In this document: in pieces, positions 35,924-47,581 of the stretch
How the letters are laid out: each line of letters begins with the position of its first letter
Position numbering within the stretch: position 1 is the first letter of the stretch
DNA from: Neurospora intermedia
Lineage: Eukaryota; Ascomycota; Sordariomycetes; Sordariales; Sordariaceae
DNA: 64,000 nucleotides
Direction: 5' to 3'
Assembly (NCBI GenBank): GCA_037102815.1
Contig: BTPP01000001.1
Location: 1,389,001-1,453,000 of the forward strand
The notes under the pieces: generated by a model
Database searches by the model: none
The model's input: the letters and a program-made list of their open reading frames with translations, nothing else
What the model was told of the DNA's origin: nothing
Made by a program: the position numbers and the translations under genes

Positions 35924-38570
35924 ATGATTGAGGAAAGACTCCGTCTTGAAAGGAAGGAAGAAGACGAGGTTGAGGATGGATTGAAGATTATACCCCCCCC
36001 GTTTTACCTATTAACGAGTTCATGACCACGCAATGACTTTAGTTCCGGATAATAAACTGTTATTCTGAACAATGTTCTTGTGCATTATTGACGTGAGTGA
36101 AGATATCGTGATGTTGACTGATATGTCGATGTCAAAGCTTAGTTACGATTGGGCAAATATGGAATGGCACTTGGACTCAACATTCCAGAGGCTTGGTGTA
36201 TGTCTCGATGACTTGGATCAAAATGATTCGAGCAGGCCAATCTATGGTTCTGACATTCGCCAGCTGCCTTGTATTGTTTTGCGAAAACGGCCCATGTTGA
36301 AGCTCACTGCAGAACCGATACTTAGATTGCTTTCGTGAGTGCTTCCCCTCAGGCTATCCATATTTCCAAAGCTTATTTTTTTATGGTTAACCCAAAAGTT
36401 TGAGGTCGTAGTCCACCCTGGACAGGAAGTTTGAGGAAGAGAACTGAAGTCGGTTGAAACCTCGAAGCAGAAGAGGGCCGGGATGATAAGACGAGATGAT
36501 AAGCTGATAGAGACGGGATGAGCAAGGGCAGTTGCATGGGGCGGCACTGCAACAAGGCAACAGCAATTAAGTGGAAGCCTCCTCCCCGTCATCGGCAGGC
36601 AAGTGGGGTAGATTTCGGGTGCCTGCTTGGCAGCTTAGCTTCCGCTTCAATGCCGAACGTTCGCTGTTGACCTGAACCTCAACTGACTCCCCTCATCATC
36701 TGACACGATGAGAAGAGAATACACAGTTCTCGCTTGGTCGGCATCTACCTCAGCTGAACTCCACGCTCGTTCTTGTCACTTCTATTTTTTGGCCTTAGAG
36801 TCGTGGAAAATACCAAGCCGCGAGATGATCCAACGGCCAAGCCTCCTCGCTCTGCCTCCAACATAAGGAGATGAAGCATGGCCCCCAATCCGCCTAACTC
36901 ATCGACACAAATCTGGTTGACCGGACCCAAACTAGGCTGAAGTTTTTTCCTGTCCTTCCAGATGTGGTTACCGTTGGTATTGTTCATCACCAACCCTCTG
37001 TTTCGGGGGTTTTGGAGATCTGGTCATTCGGTCTTGCTATCCGAAATATGGTGTCGTCAATCCCATATTCCCACCACCGTTACATCACAGTCCTACAGTC
37101 CGAACCGAGTCCAAGGGACTATGCGAAGGGACATGCAAGTCATCACGCATCAGTCCGTCTCAGTCTTGCATCTCACAAGGCACGGGTGTTCCTCGCAAGG
37201 TAACAGCATGAAGACTCCAACTTGGTTTCAAAGCCCACAACATAGACTTTGGAGGTTATTTTGAAGCCTGCGTGTAACCTTGGACAACTCGAGTATTCAT
37301 CCTTCAACTCCTTGCTTTCAGCTCTCACCTTTACCCAAGACTCGAAGAACTTGGCACCTAGACTTTGCTAAGCCTCGAGTAAGACCACTCAGGAACGCGC
37401 CTCTCCGATCCAGTATTAGCAAGACTTCACCCTCCATTACCTCTCTCAACGGCGTCTAACGCCCACAATGCCCTATCACCATCCTTGCCAGCCCTATTGT
37501 CCCACCTTTTTCGTACCATCTTGCAACCTTCAAACCCCAGTTCTTCAGCATCAATGTGGCTTGGTCCTAGGGTGGCTTTGCTATTCCCAGACATAACACT
37601 CAACTCCATGGCTTCCAACAATTCACTCTGACGGTGACAATTTGCAGTGGTTCTTCTTCATCTTTAACATGTCTCGTGATTTCTACAATTGGTCAATTTC
37701 GCTCACTTGCCACATTTTCAAGTCTTTTCTTAGGAACTATCCAAACACTCCAGCTTCCAACTCCAAATTCTATCGTGGTTGTTGCTTGGCCTGGGGACAG
37801 CCCTACGGGAGATGATGCGATCTACGGTCCGGGTAACACTAGACCTTGAATTAGAATCCCGCCGAAGACGCCATCACTATGCGTTTCAACTCTAGTCCGC
37901 TGCATATTCTCGCAAAGTTCCAAGAACTCTACGTTGAGAACAGGACTCCATCACCATGCCCCGCTCCTGCTCACATAGGAGAACTATTATTGACCCCATT
38001 CTGCCCCGACTACCCCCGACTCCCGAGTCGTGAGATCAGAGTATGGCTAAGCGAGAAGCCTCTCGGAAGAGCCCGCAGGTTATTCAAACTGCCGAAGCGT
38101 GGGGTTTCCGCGGTGGCCCATTACGGCGGGCAACCATCTCGTGCAGAAGAGGGCCAAGCGGCAGTCCTTCCGTGTGATGACATGGGGTCGTCGGTATGGG
38201 CACCGTTGGTCCGCATATTTGGGGTTGGGTAGGCCAACATGTATGGACGTCAGACCATCCTTGAAATGATCAGTTACGCCGCCAGCCGGAGCCAAACCGC
38301 CTCGTAAGGAAAGGCGTTCTGGTGGAGGAACCCGGTGTGGGATGTCATCGGGTTGTCGCTGCCGACTTCGATCTTCACCTGTCGGTTCTACTCCTGTGCC
38401 GTTGGCTTGAGATGCTACCCTTTGTTATTCTGCTTGCCTAGCTCTCCTCCTGGCCCCTTCCGGGTGCGTCGTGCCTCTGGGTTGCTGTCGTCAAGGTTTA
38501 CGGTTCTGTGTGAGACGATGATACATCACAAAGCGACAACACCTTTGGGTTCTGATATAAGTTCAACAGC
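35924..38570. other. 2.6 kb region without a supported gene
   Basis: Open frames of 60-117 codons occur on both strands (for example 36962-37264 +, 37427-37621 -, 37879-38232 +) but none shows motifs or splice-compatible neighbours. Part of it could be a decayed gene or a noncoding transcript; I cannot tell. Confidence 0.35.
36051..36056 (+). terminator. Likely polyadenylation signal of the CsbD-like gene
   Basis: AATAAA lies about 130 bases after the stop codon. Confidence 0.45.
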
Positions 38571-38702
38571 ATGACCACCTCCATGTCGAACATGATCTCG
38601 GATATCAGCATCACCGACAAGTCGGGCATCAACCCCATCTCTCTCACTGTATGCCTCACTCTACGATGCGCCAGAAAGTTTCTCAACACCCTGCTGCCAT
38701 GA
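38571..38702 (+). other. Upstream open reading frame overlapping the NmrA-like start
   Basis: A 43-codon frame starts MTTSMSNMISD and ends in TGA at 38700-38702. The stop overlaps the ATGATG at the start of the NmrA-like gene. It could allow reinitiation or repress translation of the main frame. Confidence 0.45.
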
Positions 38703-39822
38703 TGAGGATCGCTATTGCAGGAGGCGGCTCCTTTGCCTGCATTCTCGCCCAGGAGATCTCCAAAAGTGCTCATCCCGTTCTCATTCTCACTCGACAGGTA
38801 AGTTTTCTTGTTAATCGCTGGTCATGATTGACCTCCTGCTAAGAACCATCCAGCCCCATCCCGAATTCGAAGAAAACCTCCCCTCCTGCCAGCTCGCTCT
38901 TGTAGACTACCAAAACGTCGAAGAACTGCACTACGTCCTCCGCGGCGTCGATCTCCTCATCTCCACCATCTCCAACAACGAGCAGCTCAACCTCATTGAC
39001 GCCGCTCGCCGCGCCCGCGTCCGGTGCTTCGTCCCTTCCGAGTTCGAGGGGCCGCTTTCCCAGCGCCCACCGGCCAACTCAACCGACCCGCTTGACAACC
39101 GCGGCTCCCGCGCCGCTTTGGACCTTTTGGAAAGCTGGTCCCAATCCCGCTCTCACCGGATGAACTATACCGTTTTCTCATGCGGAATCTTCATGGAAAG
39201 GTTTGCCCGCGGTGGACTGCAGCCTTGGGGGATAGGGACGCAGCTGGGGTTGATGGGGCCGATGGCAATGTGTGATTACTTGGTAAATATCGAGCAGGGA
39301 ACGGCGGAGGTGGTGGAGCGGGATGCCCAGGGACGAACGGCATATGTGGCTATGACGAGTATGTATGATGTTGCGAGGTTTGTGGCGGCGGCGGTGGAGT
39401 TAACGGGAGTGGGAGCGTTGGGGATGCCGTTGGAGAGGTGGCCGAGGGAGTGGAGGGTTAGAGGGGATTGTATGGCGGTGGGGGAGGTGGTAAGGGTTTG
39501 TGAGGCTGTTAGGGGTGGTGAGTTTTCTTTTCTATGGGCCCCCCATGATAGGAGTATTTTACTAATGGCTTTCAAACGAGCAGTCCAGTTCAGCGTCACG
39601 AGACGGACCTACCAAGAGGCCGAGGCCTGGGCGAATGAATGTCAACGTGCTGGCGATATTGCGACATATCTCTACTATCAGAGGCTGTTGCAGACTGCTA
39701 ATGGAAGGTATTGTATTCGCTCGACGAATCTCGGCGAGTTGGTTAATCAGAGCGAGAGGACGGCGTTTCAGCCGATGAGATTCAGGACGTGGTTGGAGCA
39801 GATCTGGGGACCTGTTTTGTAA
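38702..39822 (+). CDS. NmrA-like/isoflavone reductase-type NAD(P)-binding protein
   Basis: Three exons (38702-38797, 38854-39517, 39584-39822) encode 332 residues. The N-terminal MRIAIAGGGSFACILAQEI is a Rossmann nucleotide-binding start, a variant of GxxGxxG. Later come LLISTISNNEQLNLIDAARRARVRCFVPSEFEGP, the family hallmark, and a helical C-terminus. NmrA-like proteins are redox-sensing regulators or reductases; no substrate can be named. The last intron (39518-39583) is 66 nt, has GTGAGT and CAG ends and no stop, so an unspliced frame would still be open with 22 extra residues. The ATG at 38702 is chosen because the Rossmann motif starts there; in-frame ATGs at 38699 and 38666 exist. Confidence 0.87.
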
Positions 39823-41339
39823 GTGTCTCCATGTGTATAAGCTTACGAGATGATGCAGATGGATTTTGAGTATATGGAGATGGAGTTGAGGGAGGATTAC
39901 ATGGTGTTTTGGCATATGCGTTGGATCTCATACCCCTTTTTGTTCGACTTTGGTTTTATCTTTTTTTTTCTAGCGCAGTAGTAACTTGTCTGCTTACAAT
40001 TATTGAGTTTGGTTTTGTTCACTCGTCAGAATGATGGATACGCGTACGGGAGTTAATGGCTTGTGGTCATGTTAGTGGGAACCCCCCTTCAATTCTGTTT
40101 TCTTGGTTACCCCATAGATTTCCAGTTTCTACATTTAGTCCCCTGCGTCAAGGATTTCAGCGTACAAAACACATTTCTTTTGTTTCCTCCCCATCTTTAG
40201 AATAAAGTTTCTTCTCTTATAATACTAGATCAAGCGGTTCGTTAAGCGCATCAAGCGCGGAGCATAATTGTCAGAAACCAGCTCTCTCTCCGATTAGATA
40301 CCAATGCAGTTATCTGCCCCCAATATACACTCCGTCACCTTTTTTCTGAAACCATTACCAAGTCAATCACCTATTCACCTTATGTTCGTATATGTCGTTC
40401 AGCTTACCCTCAGCTTTACGTTTTTGCAACCCTTTGCATCGAGACATCTTCAGCCCGCTCGGGTGTAACCCTAAGCAAAGAACTTGGTCGGCACATCATT
40501 AATCCCTCTTTACCATCGACATCGGCAACGGCATCGGTAACGACAACAACAACAACATCGGTAACGACAACAGTCACAGGCGATCTGCCGTTGATGGATA
40601 ATGCCGCAGTGCCGTTCGTGCCACCTGTTCGTTCGTGCCGTGCCGTGCCGTTTTTTCTGGGAGGGGGGTTTTGGCGGCTGGGATCAAAATGGACAGCTGA
40701 ACCGCCGCCACCACCACCACCACCACCGCTTATGTGCGTGATCGTGGTAGGTAGCTGTGATATAGCTGTAGCTGTAGTGATGAAACAGGTACCGGGCAGC
40801 TGAGTCGAAATGTACAATGGTTGATAACTCTGTATACTGTGTTTGCAGCGTGGGGTTTTTGCTTTGGGTGTTTCGAAGTGGTTCGAGAATCGACGGGGGG
40901 TAATGGCGATGTCTATGACGGACGGGTCACGGCGGGTCACGCCAGGTTGAAAATATCATGCATGCCGTTCGGATCTGAGCGGATGGGTGTAACTACTACC
41001 CTTGCTGGTACTTGAGAGTCGAGATCAGAGAGGTTGGGTGTAGGATGAAACTATTGTACCTAGCCATTCAATTTGTCCTAGTGAGGTTTGGAACGATTCG
41101 GGAGAGATGCCGTATAACGTACCAAAAGTCCTGAGCTATCTACAGGTAATAAGCAAACCAGCATTGGACGATAGGGTTGCCAGCTACTACTAGAGGTAGT
41201 AAAGATACGCTCCTTATCATTGCCAAACTGTTATAATCTCGGTCGCTAACCATGTATGTCTTGTTTTGTACCCATACCGCATAATCTCGAGCAATTGACT
41301 TTCGGGCAGACATTTTTCATGTAGGCAAAAGAAGGTTTA
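39823..41339. other. Intergenic region with simple repeats
   Basis: It contains an imperfect repeat of CATCGGTAACGACAAC units at about 40527-40570 and a CCA/CCG triplet run at about 40700-40729. A minus-strand frame spans both (40940-40416), but its protein is repeat-driven and not convincing. Confidence 0.4.
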
Positions 41340-41990
41340 ATAGAGGTGGAAGAAGCAGTTAGGAAACATGTCCTCAATAGCTACCAGTCCTTCCACCAAT
41401 TTGATCTCCTCCAATATCACCGGTACCGGTTCCTCCACCTGTCCCGCTTCTCTCTCCAACCTCATGCTTCTCTGCGACTCCATCTCCCTTACCAAATCCA
41501 TCTCTCTCACTCTGTCTGCTTCCAACGGCTTGATATATGCACCTTCCGAATCTTTTTCCTCAAGCTTGGGTCTACCACCCTCATCGACACTGGTGACACC
41601 TCTTCAATGACTTCTCACGGTCCCGTCCACTTCGGCATGAACACGCTTCCTTCTTTGCCCGTACATGCCCCAACTTCATATCCCTAGTGCTTGCGATCAA
41701 CTCCCACACCAAGTCTCCCACATGCACATAGTTGACCGACCCCTCTAACCCTACTTATACCTACATGAAAAGCGTTTACCCGAAAGTCAATTTGACGAGA
41801 TTATGCGGTATCCGTGACAGGTGCTGCGAGTTCGATACTCTGATGTGATATGTTGCAGACAAATCGTCTCGGATAATCCGACTGTGCTCGCGCCGGCAAC
41901 CATACCAATACCTCACGCGAAGTATCGTTTTTGACAACGGTCATGAGCGCTCAATTCACAATCTACACATATGCAGCCGAATGAGCCCCA
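41340..41990 (-). mobile_element. Fossil fragment of an LTR retrotransposon, integrase C-terminal region
   Basis: The minus strand shows integrase C-terminal signatures: a VGDLVW-like motif near 41740-41710, then PKWTGP and VHIS-type GPY/F-domain motifs near 41635-41540. The order and spacing are those of Ty3/Gypsy-type pol ends. Neither LTRs nor the rest of pol are seen, and the outer limits are approximate. It is a broken, old fragment with several breaks, not obviously A+T-shifted by RIP. It lies about 260 bases from the tRNA-Ser gene. Confidence 0.6.
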
Positions 41991-42250
41991 ACCCTAATGA
42001 CCCATTTAGGTTGCACACATTGCGCACATCCGCCTCGGTGTTTTGTGGCGGAAGGAGCGATGTGAACGCACTTGCCTTTCTTTACACGCATGGAGTGGGT
42101 ATCCTCACCTTTTTGCACATTACGTGCAAAACTACCACACAACAAGCGTTTAACGTCCAATTCGACCGATATAAAAAGGGAAAACATCAAAAACAACAAA
42201 AAGAAATCATTTAGACGTCGACTACATTAAAAAAAGGATAAAAAAGATGA

Positions 42251-42351
42251 CGTCACCTGCAGGATTCGAACCTGCGCCCACGAATGGATTGCCTACCACT
42301 ATACGATGACGTAATAGCAGGGCAACGCGTTAACCACTCCGCCAAAGTGAC
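42251..42351 (-). tRNA. tRNA-Ser (anticodon GCU) with intron
   Basis: The minus strand folds as a class II tRNA. The acceptor stem GTCACTT pairs with AGGTGAC (one G-T), followed by discriminator G73. The D-arm region includes GGCGGAGTGGTTAACGC. The anticodon stem TTGCC/GGCAA encloses CTGCTA plus A38. A long variable arm CCATTCGTGG and T arm GCAGG-TTCGAAT-CCTGC complete it. A 20-nt intron at about 42314-42295 sits one base 3' of the anticodon GCT, the canonical place; its exact ends could shift slightly. It reads AGC/AGU serine codons. The sequence just beyond the 3' end on the gene strand continues TCATCTTTTTATCC, with a T run serving as Pol III terminator. Confidence 0.95.
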
Positions 42352-42917
42352 TTGTCGTGTGGTTGTTGTTGTTGAAGTAGGGCCCCAAACATGCAGCCTA
42401 TATATGGCATTTGAAGCGCAGCCAACCGCCACAACCCAATGTTCCAGAACACCGTGACTGCAAAGGAAGGAAGCGTCTTGTGGCTGTGCGGAGTCGCGCT
42501 TGGCTTGGCTTTCCTGATCTTCGGGCCACCTTCCCTGTCGCCGTGCGTCACCTTGAACTGCAGTTTCCCATAACGTGGCATTTACTGGCGCGGCAATGTC
42601 CACCATCCGGGCAATTGACAGTCTTACAGCACCTCTGACCCCCCAAACGCCTGCATTGTAGCTGGCTGCTTACTACATTGCCTGCTTACGGCCACTGTCA
42701 ATTTCACCCACCTCTAGATACCTCTACCTTCCATACCTCCTGTCTGTCCACCTCGACGACAACTCGATCACGAGTTCCCATTCCACTTCCACCCACGATG
42801 ATGGCAACTTAATGCGACCCCTCTCCATTGCCAAGTCATAAATTCCACCTCTTGTTCTGTTCCCTATCGGTTACGGTCCCGCCATCCATCGCTGCACACC
42901 AAAACCAAAAGGCCAAG
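42352..42917. promoter_or_regulatory. Upstream region of hrd1 and tRNA 5' flank
   Basis: Between the tRNA 5' end and the hrd1 ATG. A tiny upstream frame (ATGATGGCAACTTAA at about 42798-42812) lies in the probable hrd1 leader. Confidence 0.45.
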
Positions 42918-45709
42918 ATGCGGTTGGCGTGGTACGCAGGGGTAAGTGGAAGCTCCCCCAGTTGCTACCTAGGGAGAGAGAGAGAAGCTCAGCTTCAGCT
43001 TCCGCCATCCATCTCCCCTCAACTCTCCAGCTCCAGTTTCGCCTTCAGATCAACATCCCAACAAAGTTCCTTACCATGTAGAAATACATCAAACTAACAA
43101 TGGTCAACATGCATAGTGCTCGACGGCCCTGGCGGCCTCGGTCATCCTTTCGGCGTTCCATCAGCGAGCTAACTTCTACTCTGCGGTTGTCCATCTGGGC
43201 CAGAGCAGCCTTTCTCTCGTGGTATGTGTGCTCACAACCTTTGCTGCCGTTGTTTTGGTATCCCCCCCGTAGCTAACATATTCTTCTACCAACAGGTCCT
43301 CGTGAACCTAATCTTCGTCCTCTATGGAGCCTTCATGTACGGCCTCCAGCGCCTCTGCTTCGGCCCCCTCCGTCCTGTCGAGATCGAGCAACTGTACGAA
43401 CGCGCCTGGTTCGCCGTCACCGAGACATGTCTGGCCATGACCATCTTCCGCGAAGAAGTCGGCCCCTTCTTCCTCTGCATGTTCACGGCCCTGGTCACGG
43501 GCAAAGTATGGGGCTGGATAGGCGAAGGCCGCGTCGAGGTCTTTGAGCAACAGCCGCCCGCCAACCCACGACTGTTCCACACCCGCTTGTCCGTCTCGCT
43601 GCTCCTTAGCGTGGCCTACAATGTCTGGATGCTCAAGTACTGCATCGATACCGTGGTCCAGCAGGCGCGTCCTACCATGATGGTCATGTTTCTGTTCGAG
43701 TTCGCCATCCAGACGGTGACTTCGAGCCAGACGGCCATCAGGTATCTGTTTTCCATGTGGGAGCAGCATATCACGCGCGTGCAGACGAGAAATGGGTTGG
43801 AGCAGAGGAGACGGCAGATTAGAGAGCGCAGGGCCGAGATTCTGAGGCGCAGAGAGCAGGGTGATGCCGAGGCGGAGAATGAGGAGTTGCCGAGCGAGGA
43901 TGATGTGGAAGAGATGGATATCGAGGTTCCTGGCTGGGATGCCAAGGGACTCTACATCTTGTCGTTGGATTTGGTTTCCGGTAAGTCGGGGAACTCTTCG
44001 CCATGCGCATGCGCAGTGCACTAACCATGATGACAGACTTCCTCAAGCTCTGCATCTACACGGCATTCTTCGGCGTCCTCATAACCTTCTACGGGTTGCC
44101 CATTCACATCATCAGAGACTGGTTTATGACGACGAGGTCGTTCATCAAGCGACTCAACGCCCTACTTCGCTACCGCCAGGCTACTCGGGACATGGATCAA
44201 TATGCCGACGCTACTGAGCAAGATCTCGGACAAGACGACACCTGCATCATCTGTAGAGAAGAAATGCGCCCTTGGGACCCCCAGGACCCTGTTCGTCTCG
44301 AGCGTACTCGTGCCAAGAAGCTGCCCTGTGGCCATATTTTACATCAAGGATGTCTCAAGAGCTGGCTGGAACGCCAGCAAGTGTGCCCGACCTGCCGACG
44401 ACCGGTTTCCAGGGAGGGCCAGCAACCGAACCGAAATGCGCAGGGAGGAGACTTCAATGGACTCAATCATCCGGCCGGACAGAATCAGCAACCTCAGCAA
44501 CAGATTAACGGTCAAGCGCCCGCTAACCAGGATCCTAATGGCCTGCTGCCAGGCAACCAAAGAAACCACCAGAACAACGGAGTCAGAATGTTCAACTTGG
44601 GTCCTATTAGGTTAGGCTTTGCACAAGGCCAGGACATTCAAGAGATGGCTAGGAGAATGGGTATTCCGGAGGATATGGCTAATGGCCATCAGCCCCTGAA
44701 TGCGCAGGCACCACCACCACCAACACAACAACCTGTTCACGGACATGGTGCTACTGGCATGGAACAAATTCAGGCGCAGCTGGTGGAAGTCGGGCAGCGT
44801 CTGGATCAGGAGTTGAGGGAATTGAGCGCCACGATAGGACAGTTCCGCTCGCTGCAGAACATCGCTACAGAGCTGGCTCGGGTTCGCCACGCTCAACAAG
44901 CGCAAGCTCTGGGGGTTACACTTCCCCATGAGCCGGTACAGATCCCACCATTCCCGCAAAATATCACTAGACATGGCGCTGCGGACTGGGGCACGGCCAT
45001 TCCAGCTGGAAGTCCCGACTTGCCCGAAGGAGTGGTAATCCCTGAGGGGTGGTCGCTGCTTCCTTTGGAGCGGTTGGACGGTGGCGCTGTGGCTCCGGGA
45101 CAAAATTCCGGTCAGGTCGATCAAGCTGGTCAGCAAGGGGATGGTAATACAGCAACGCCAGGCACAGCAACAGCAGGACCGGTGCCTGAGCAGCGCACAG
45201 TTCTGGGACCAAGGTCCGATATTACAGCTCAAAATAGAGCCCAAAATCAAGCCCAGGGAAATACAGGCCCCGGTCTTCTAACCACTACACCACCCAGCCG
45301 ACCCGTCACCCCCACAACTCCGGCAACTCCCATGAGTCCTGCCGAACAGCAGCAACCGGCCACCAACACTTCATCACCAAAACCTGCCGGGACTGTAGAG
45401 ACGCAAGCTCCGCGTTCATCAGAACCATCAACATCATCTACTCAACCACAAAGTAGACTCCAAAATCCAGTAACGATAACGCCGGACGTGAATACTGGGC
45501 CCTTGGGAGGGATGAGCGCAGGCTGGAGCTTCAACAACATTCCACCGGCTCCGCAGGCAGAGGCATCCCAGCCCAGTAAAAAAGAGGAGGAAGATGCTGA
45601 GGCTGACGACAGTTTGTCTATTGACGTTAGTGAAAGTTATAGACCGAGGCCGAGGCCCGCTCCCGCTGCGGTTGAGGATGCTGAGGACGAGGAAGCTTCT
45701 AGGAGCTGA
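42918..45709 (+). CDS. hrd1: ER-membrane RING ubiquitin ligase HRD1/synoviolin
   Basis: Four exons (42918-42941, 43117-43221, 43296-43980, 44037-45709) encode 828 residues. Exon 1 is only MRLAWYAG. The N-terminal 270 residues hold several membrane segments with the HRD1 landmarks [35 protein letters not shown] and, across the third junction, [17 protein letters not shown]. The RING-H2 domain spans C341 to C391 ([24 protein letters not shown]). The remaining 430 residues are Gln/Pro/Thr-rich and disordered, ending in an acidic stretch. HRD1 ubiquitinates misfolded ER proteins (ERAD) with Hrd3, Der1 and Ubc7. The highly charged insertion [19 protein letters not shown] lies between membrane segments in the cytosol. 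Confidence 0.96.
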
Positions 45710-47581
45710 GGGTCACAAAGATGAGATGATTTGATGATATCCTCAACGGCGTTTGAGGGGAAATTTCCCACATCCGTTTGTGCCCAAGATAACGGCTGGT
45801 AGAGCGTTCAGTGGTGGCAGCGGTACTGTAGAGGTGGTCTTCTCTAGTCGGTTATACCTCTAGTTCCAGCGATGTAAATTTATAAATGATAGTCTATTAT
45901 TTTCTCTCAGCCTTCGGGCCTATCCTCGCCTGGGCTTGACAAGAAACTTTGATGCGTACGTATGTGCCGAAACATCGCCGAAGCCGCAGCGCACACCTCA
46001 CTTGATAGAAGAATACCTACACGGGCACATCTCGCATTGTAGCACTAGAGCAGGAGTGGTGGGACGTCGATCATGGACAGGATCTATTCGGACTCGGTTC
46101 GAACATGCAGACGATGTTGTCGGGATTCTCTCCAACATCGTTTCGATGTGCCTAAGATCATCGCTGAGAGCAATCGCATCCTCATCGCTGCCACCTCGAT
46201 CCGGGCCAACGTGTTCGGTTCAACGATGCGTTCCAAGTTCTTTTTCGATATCGCAATGAAGACCACCCTGGCGTTGCTCCGTCAACTCTCCCGCCTACCC
46301 AACAATTTAAAGTCCTGGTAGAAGAACGTTACTGATGCCTTCAAAACCTCCCGCGATTGTGATCGCGTACGTAGAGGTAAGTAGCAGGAGAGGTACGTGC
46401 GGTTTTGCCCCTGAACTCCAACCCGAACTTCACAGCACGCCCGAACAGGGACCAACCTTGACCAATGATGTATGGAAGTTGTTCATCTGGTGTTTTCCGA
46501 AACACTGCGCCGCGCCTCTGGATCAACGATACGGGAGTGAGGATGGAGCGGGAGAGCTGTCACGAAATGCTTCTGGAAGGGTTCGCGGTGGACATTCTGT
46601 TCATCTCGTTGTCACGGGGGGTTTTGACGGCCCACAATGGACAACAGAAAACTCATTATCAATCGGCTGAATATCATGGCCAAGTAGCAACCTATACTGG
46701 GTTGCTCATGACAAGTTGTTATCATCGGACCGAACGATGTAGTAAACAGTCAAAACTTTGATCTGGTGACGGCGAGTCAGTTGAGTTTATGCGAAACATG
46801 GATAACAGCCAGGAGGGGAAAAAAAAATAATGTACATAGAGGTAGGTACCAGGGAGAAGAAGAAGGAGAGAGGAGAGCGGATGTGTCGGGTCTTGGGCAC
46901 GGGGCGAAATCAGATTCTGATCGATTCATCTGACCACCGAATCGAAAGATAGGTACACGAACGGGGAAAAAAAACATAATCTCCTAAGCGCCGCCGTGAG
47001 CTTGAAAGAGAGACACCGAGTTGGGACGCATATCGGTCAAGTTGGTTGGGGCTTAGTATAGCTAGCTCTCCTTGCCGTTGAGTACCTATCTGACCGCCGC
47101 GGTTCGTCATTGATGGGACGGGCGGATCTGGAAGAAGACTGACGGGACAGACATAAAAAACAGGTTCGAGGTACGTACATTTGTGTGAATTCCATTGTTT
47201 GTGTTGCTTCGCCTTACGCGCCCGCGGCATTGTCCTGGATGCCGTTGGCTCGAACCGACGGATACTCTTGAAGTTGGCTCACGTTTGGGATCAGCCTCAC
47301 TGGTTCGATTGTTTGTTTGTATAATAGCATGAGCATGATGGGATTGAATGTTGTGGCTGATAATGGGCGCAGGTTGGGAGGCATTTGACAAGAAGGGCGT
47401 CGCTCATTTACTCATCGAGAGTGAAGGAATTGGTTACCACACCCGGCTTGTTACGGTTCCTTGAAGGGATAAACCACTCGGGTACGGTAGCAGGGATATA
47501 AGGGAGTTTGAGTTTGCGATAGCTTCAGTAGCTTCACTCGAAACAGGGCTTTCCGCTTGCCAACCGCGAGGAGGAACGAAA
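45710..47581. other. 1.9 kb region without a supported gene
   Basis: It contains modest open frames, the most coding-like being 46073-46321 (+), about 82 codons with no recognisable motif. It could be a decayed gene. A run of A at about 46820-46828 and a few GAGAGG patches are the only simple sequences. Confidence 0.35.

Noticed and set aside
36072-36338. 88-codon frame after the CsbD-like gene
   Set aside because: Starts within the probable 3' UTR just past the AATAAA and has no recognisable features.
37427-37621. Minus-strand frame of 64 codons with fairly coding-like residues
   Set aside because: Too short, no upstream exon could be found, and no family recognised.
45936-46321. Two overlapping open frames that looked coding-like
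   Set aside because: No recognisable family and no consistent splice model; listed only as part of an unassigned region.
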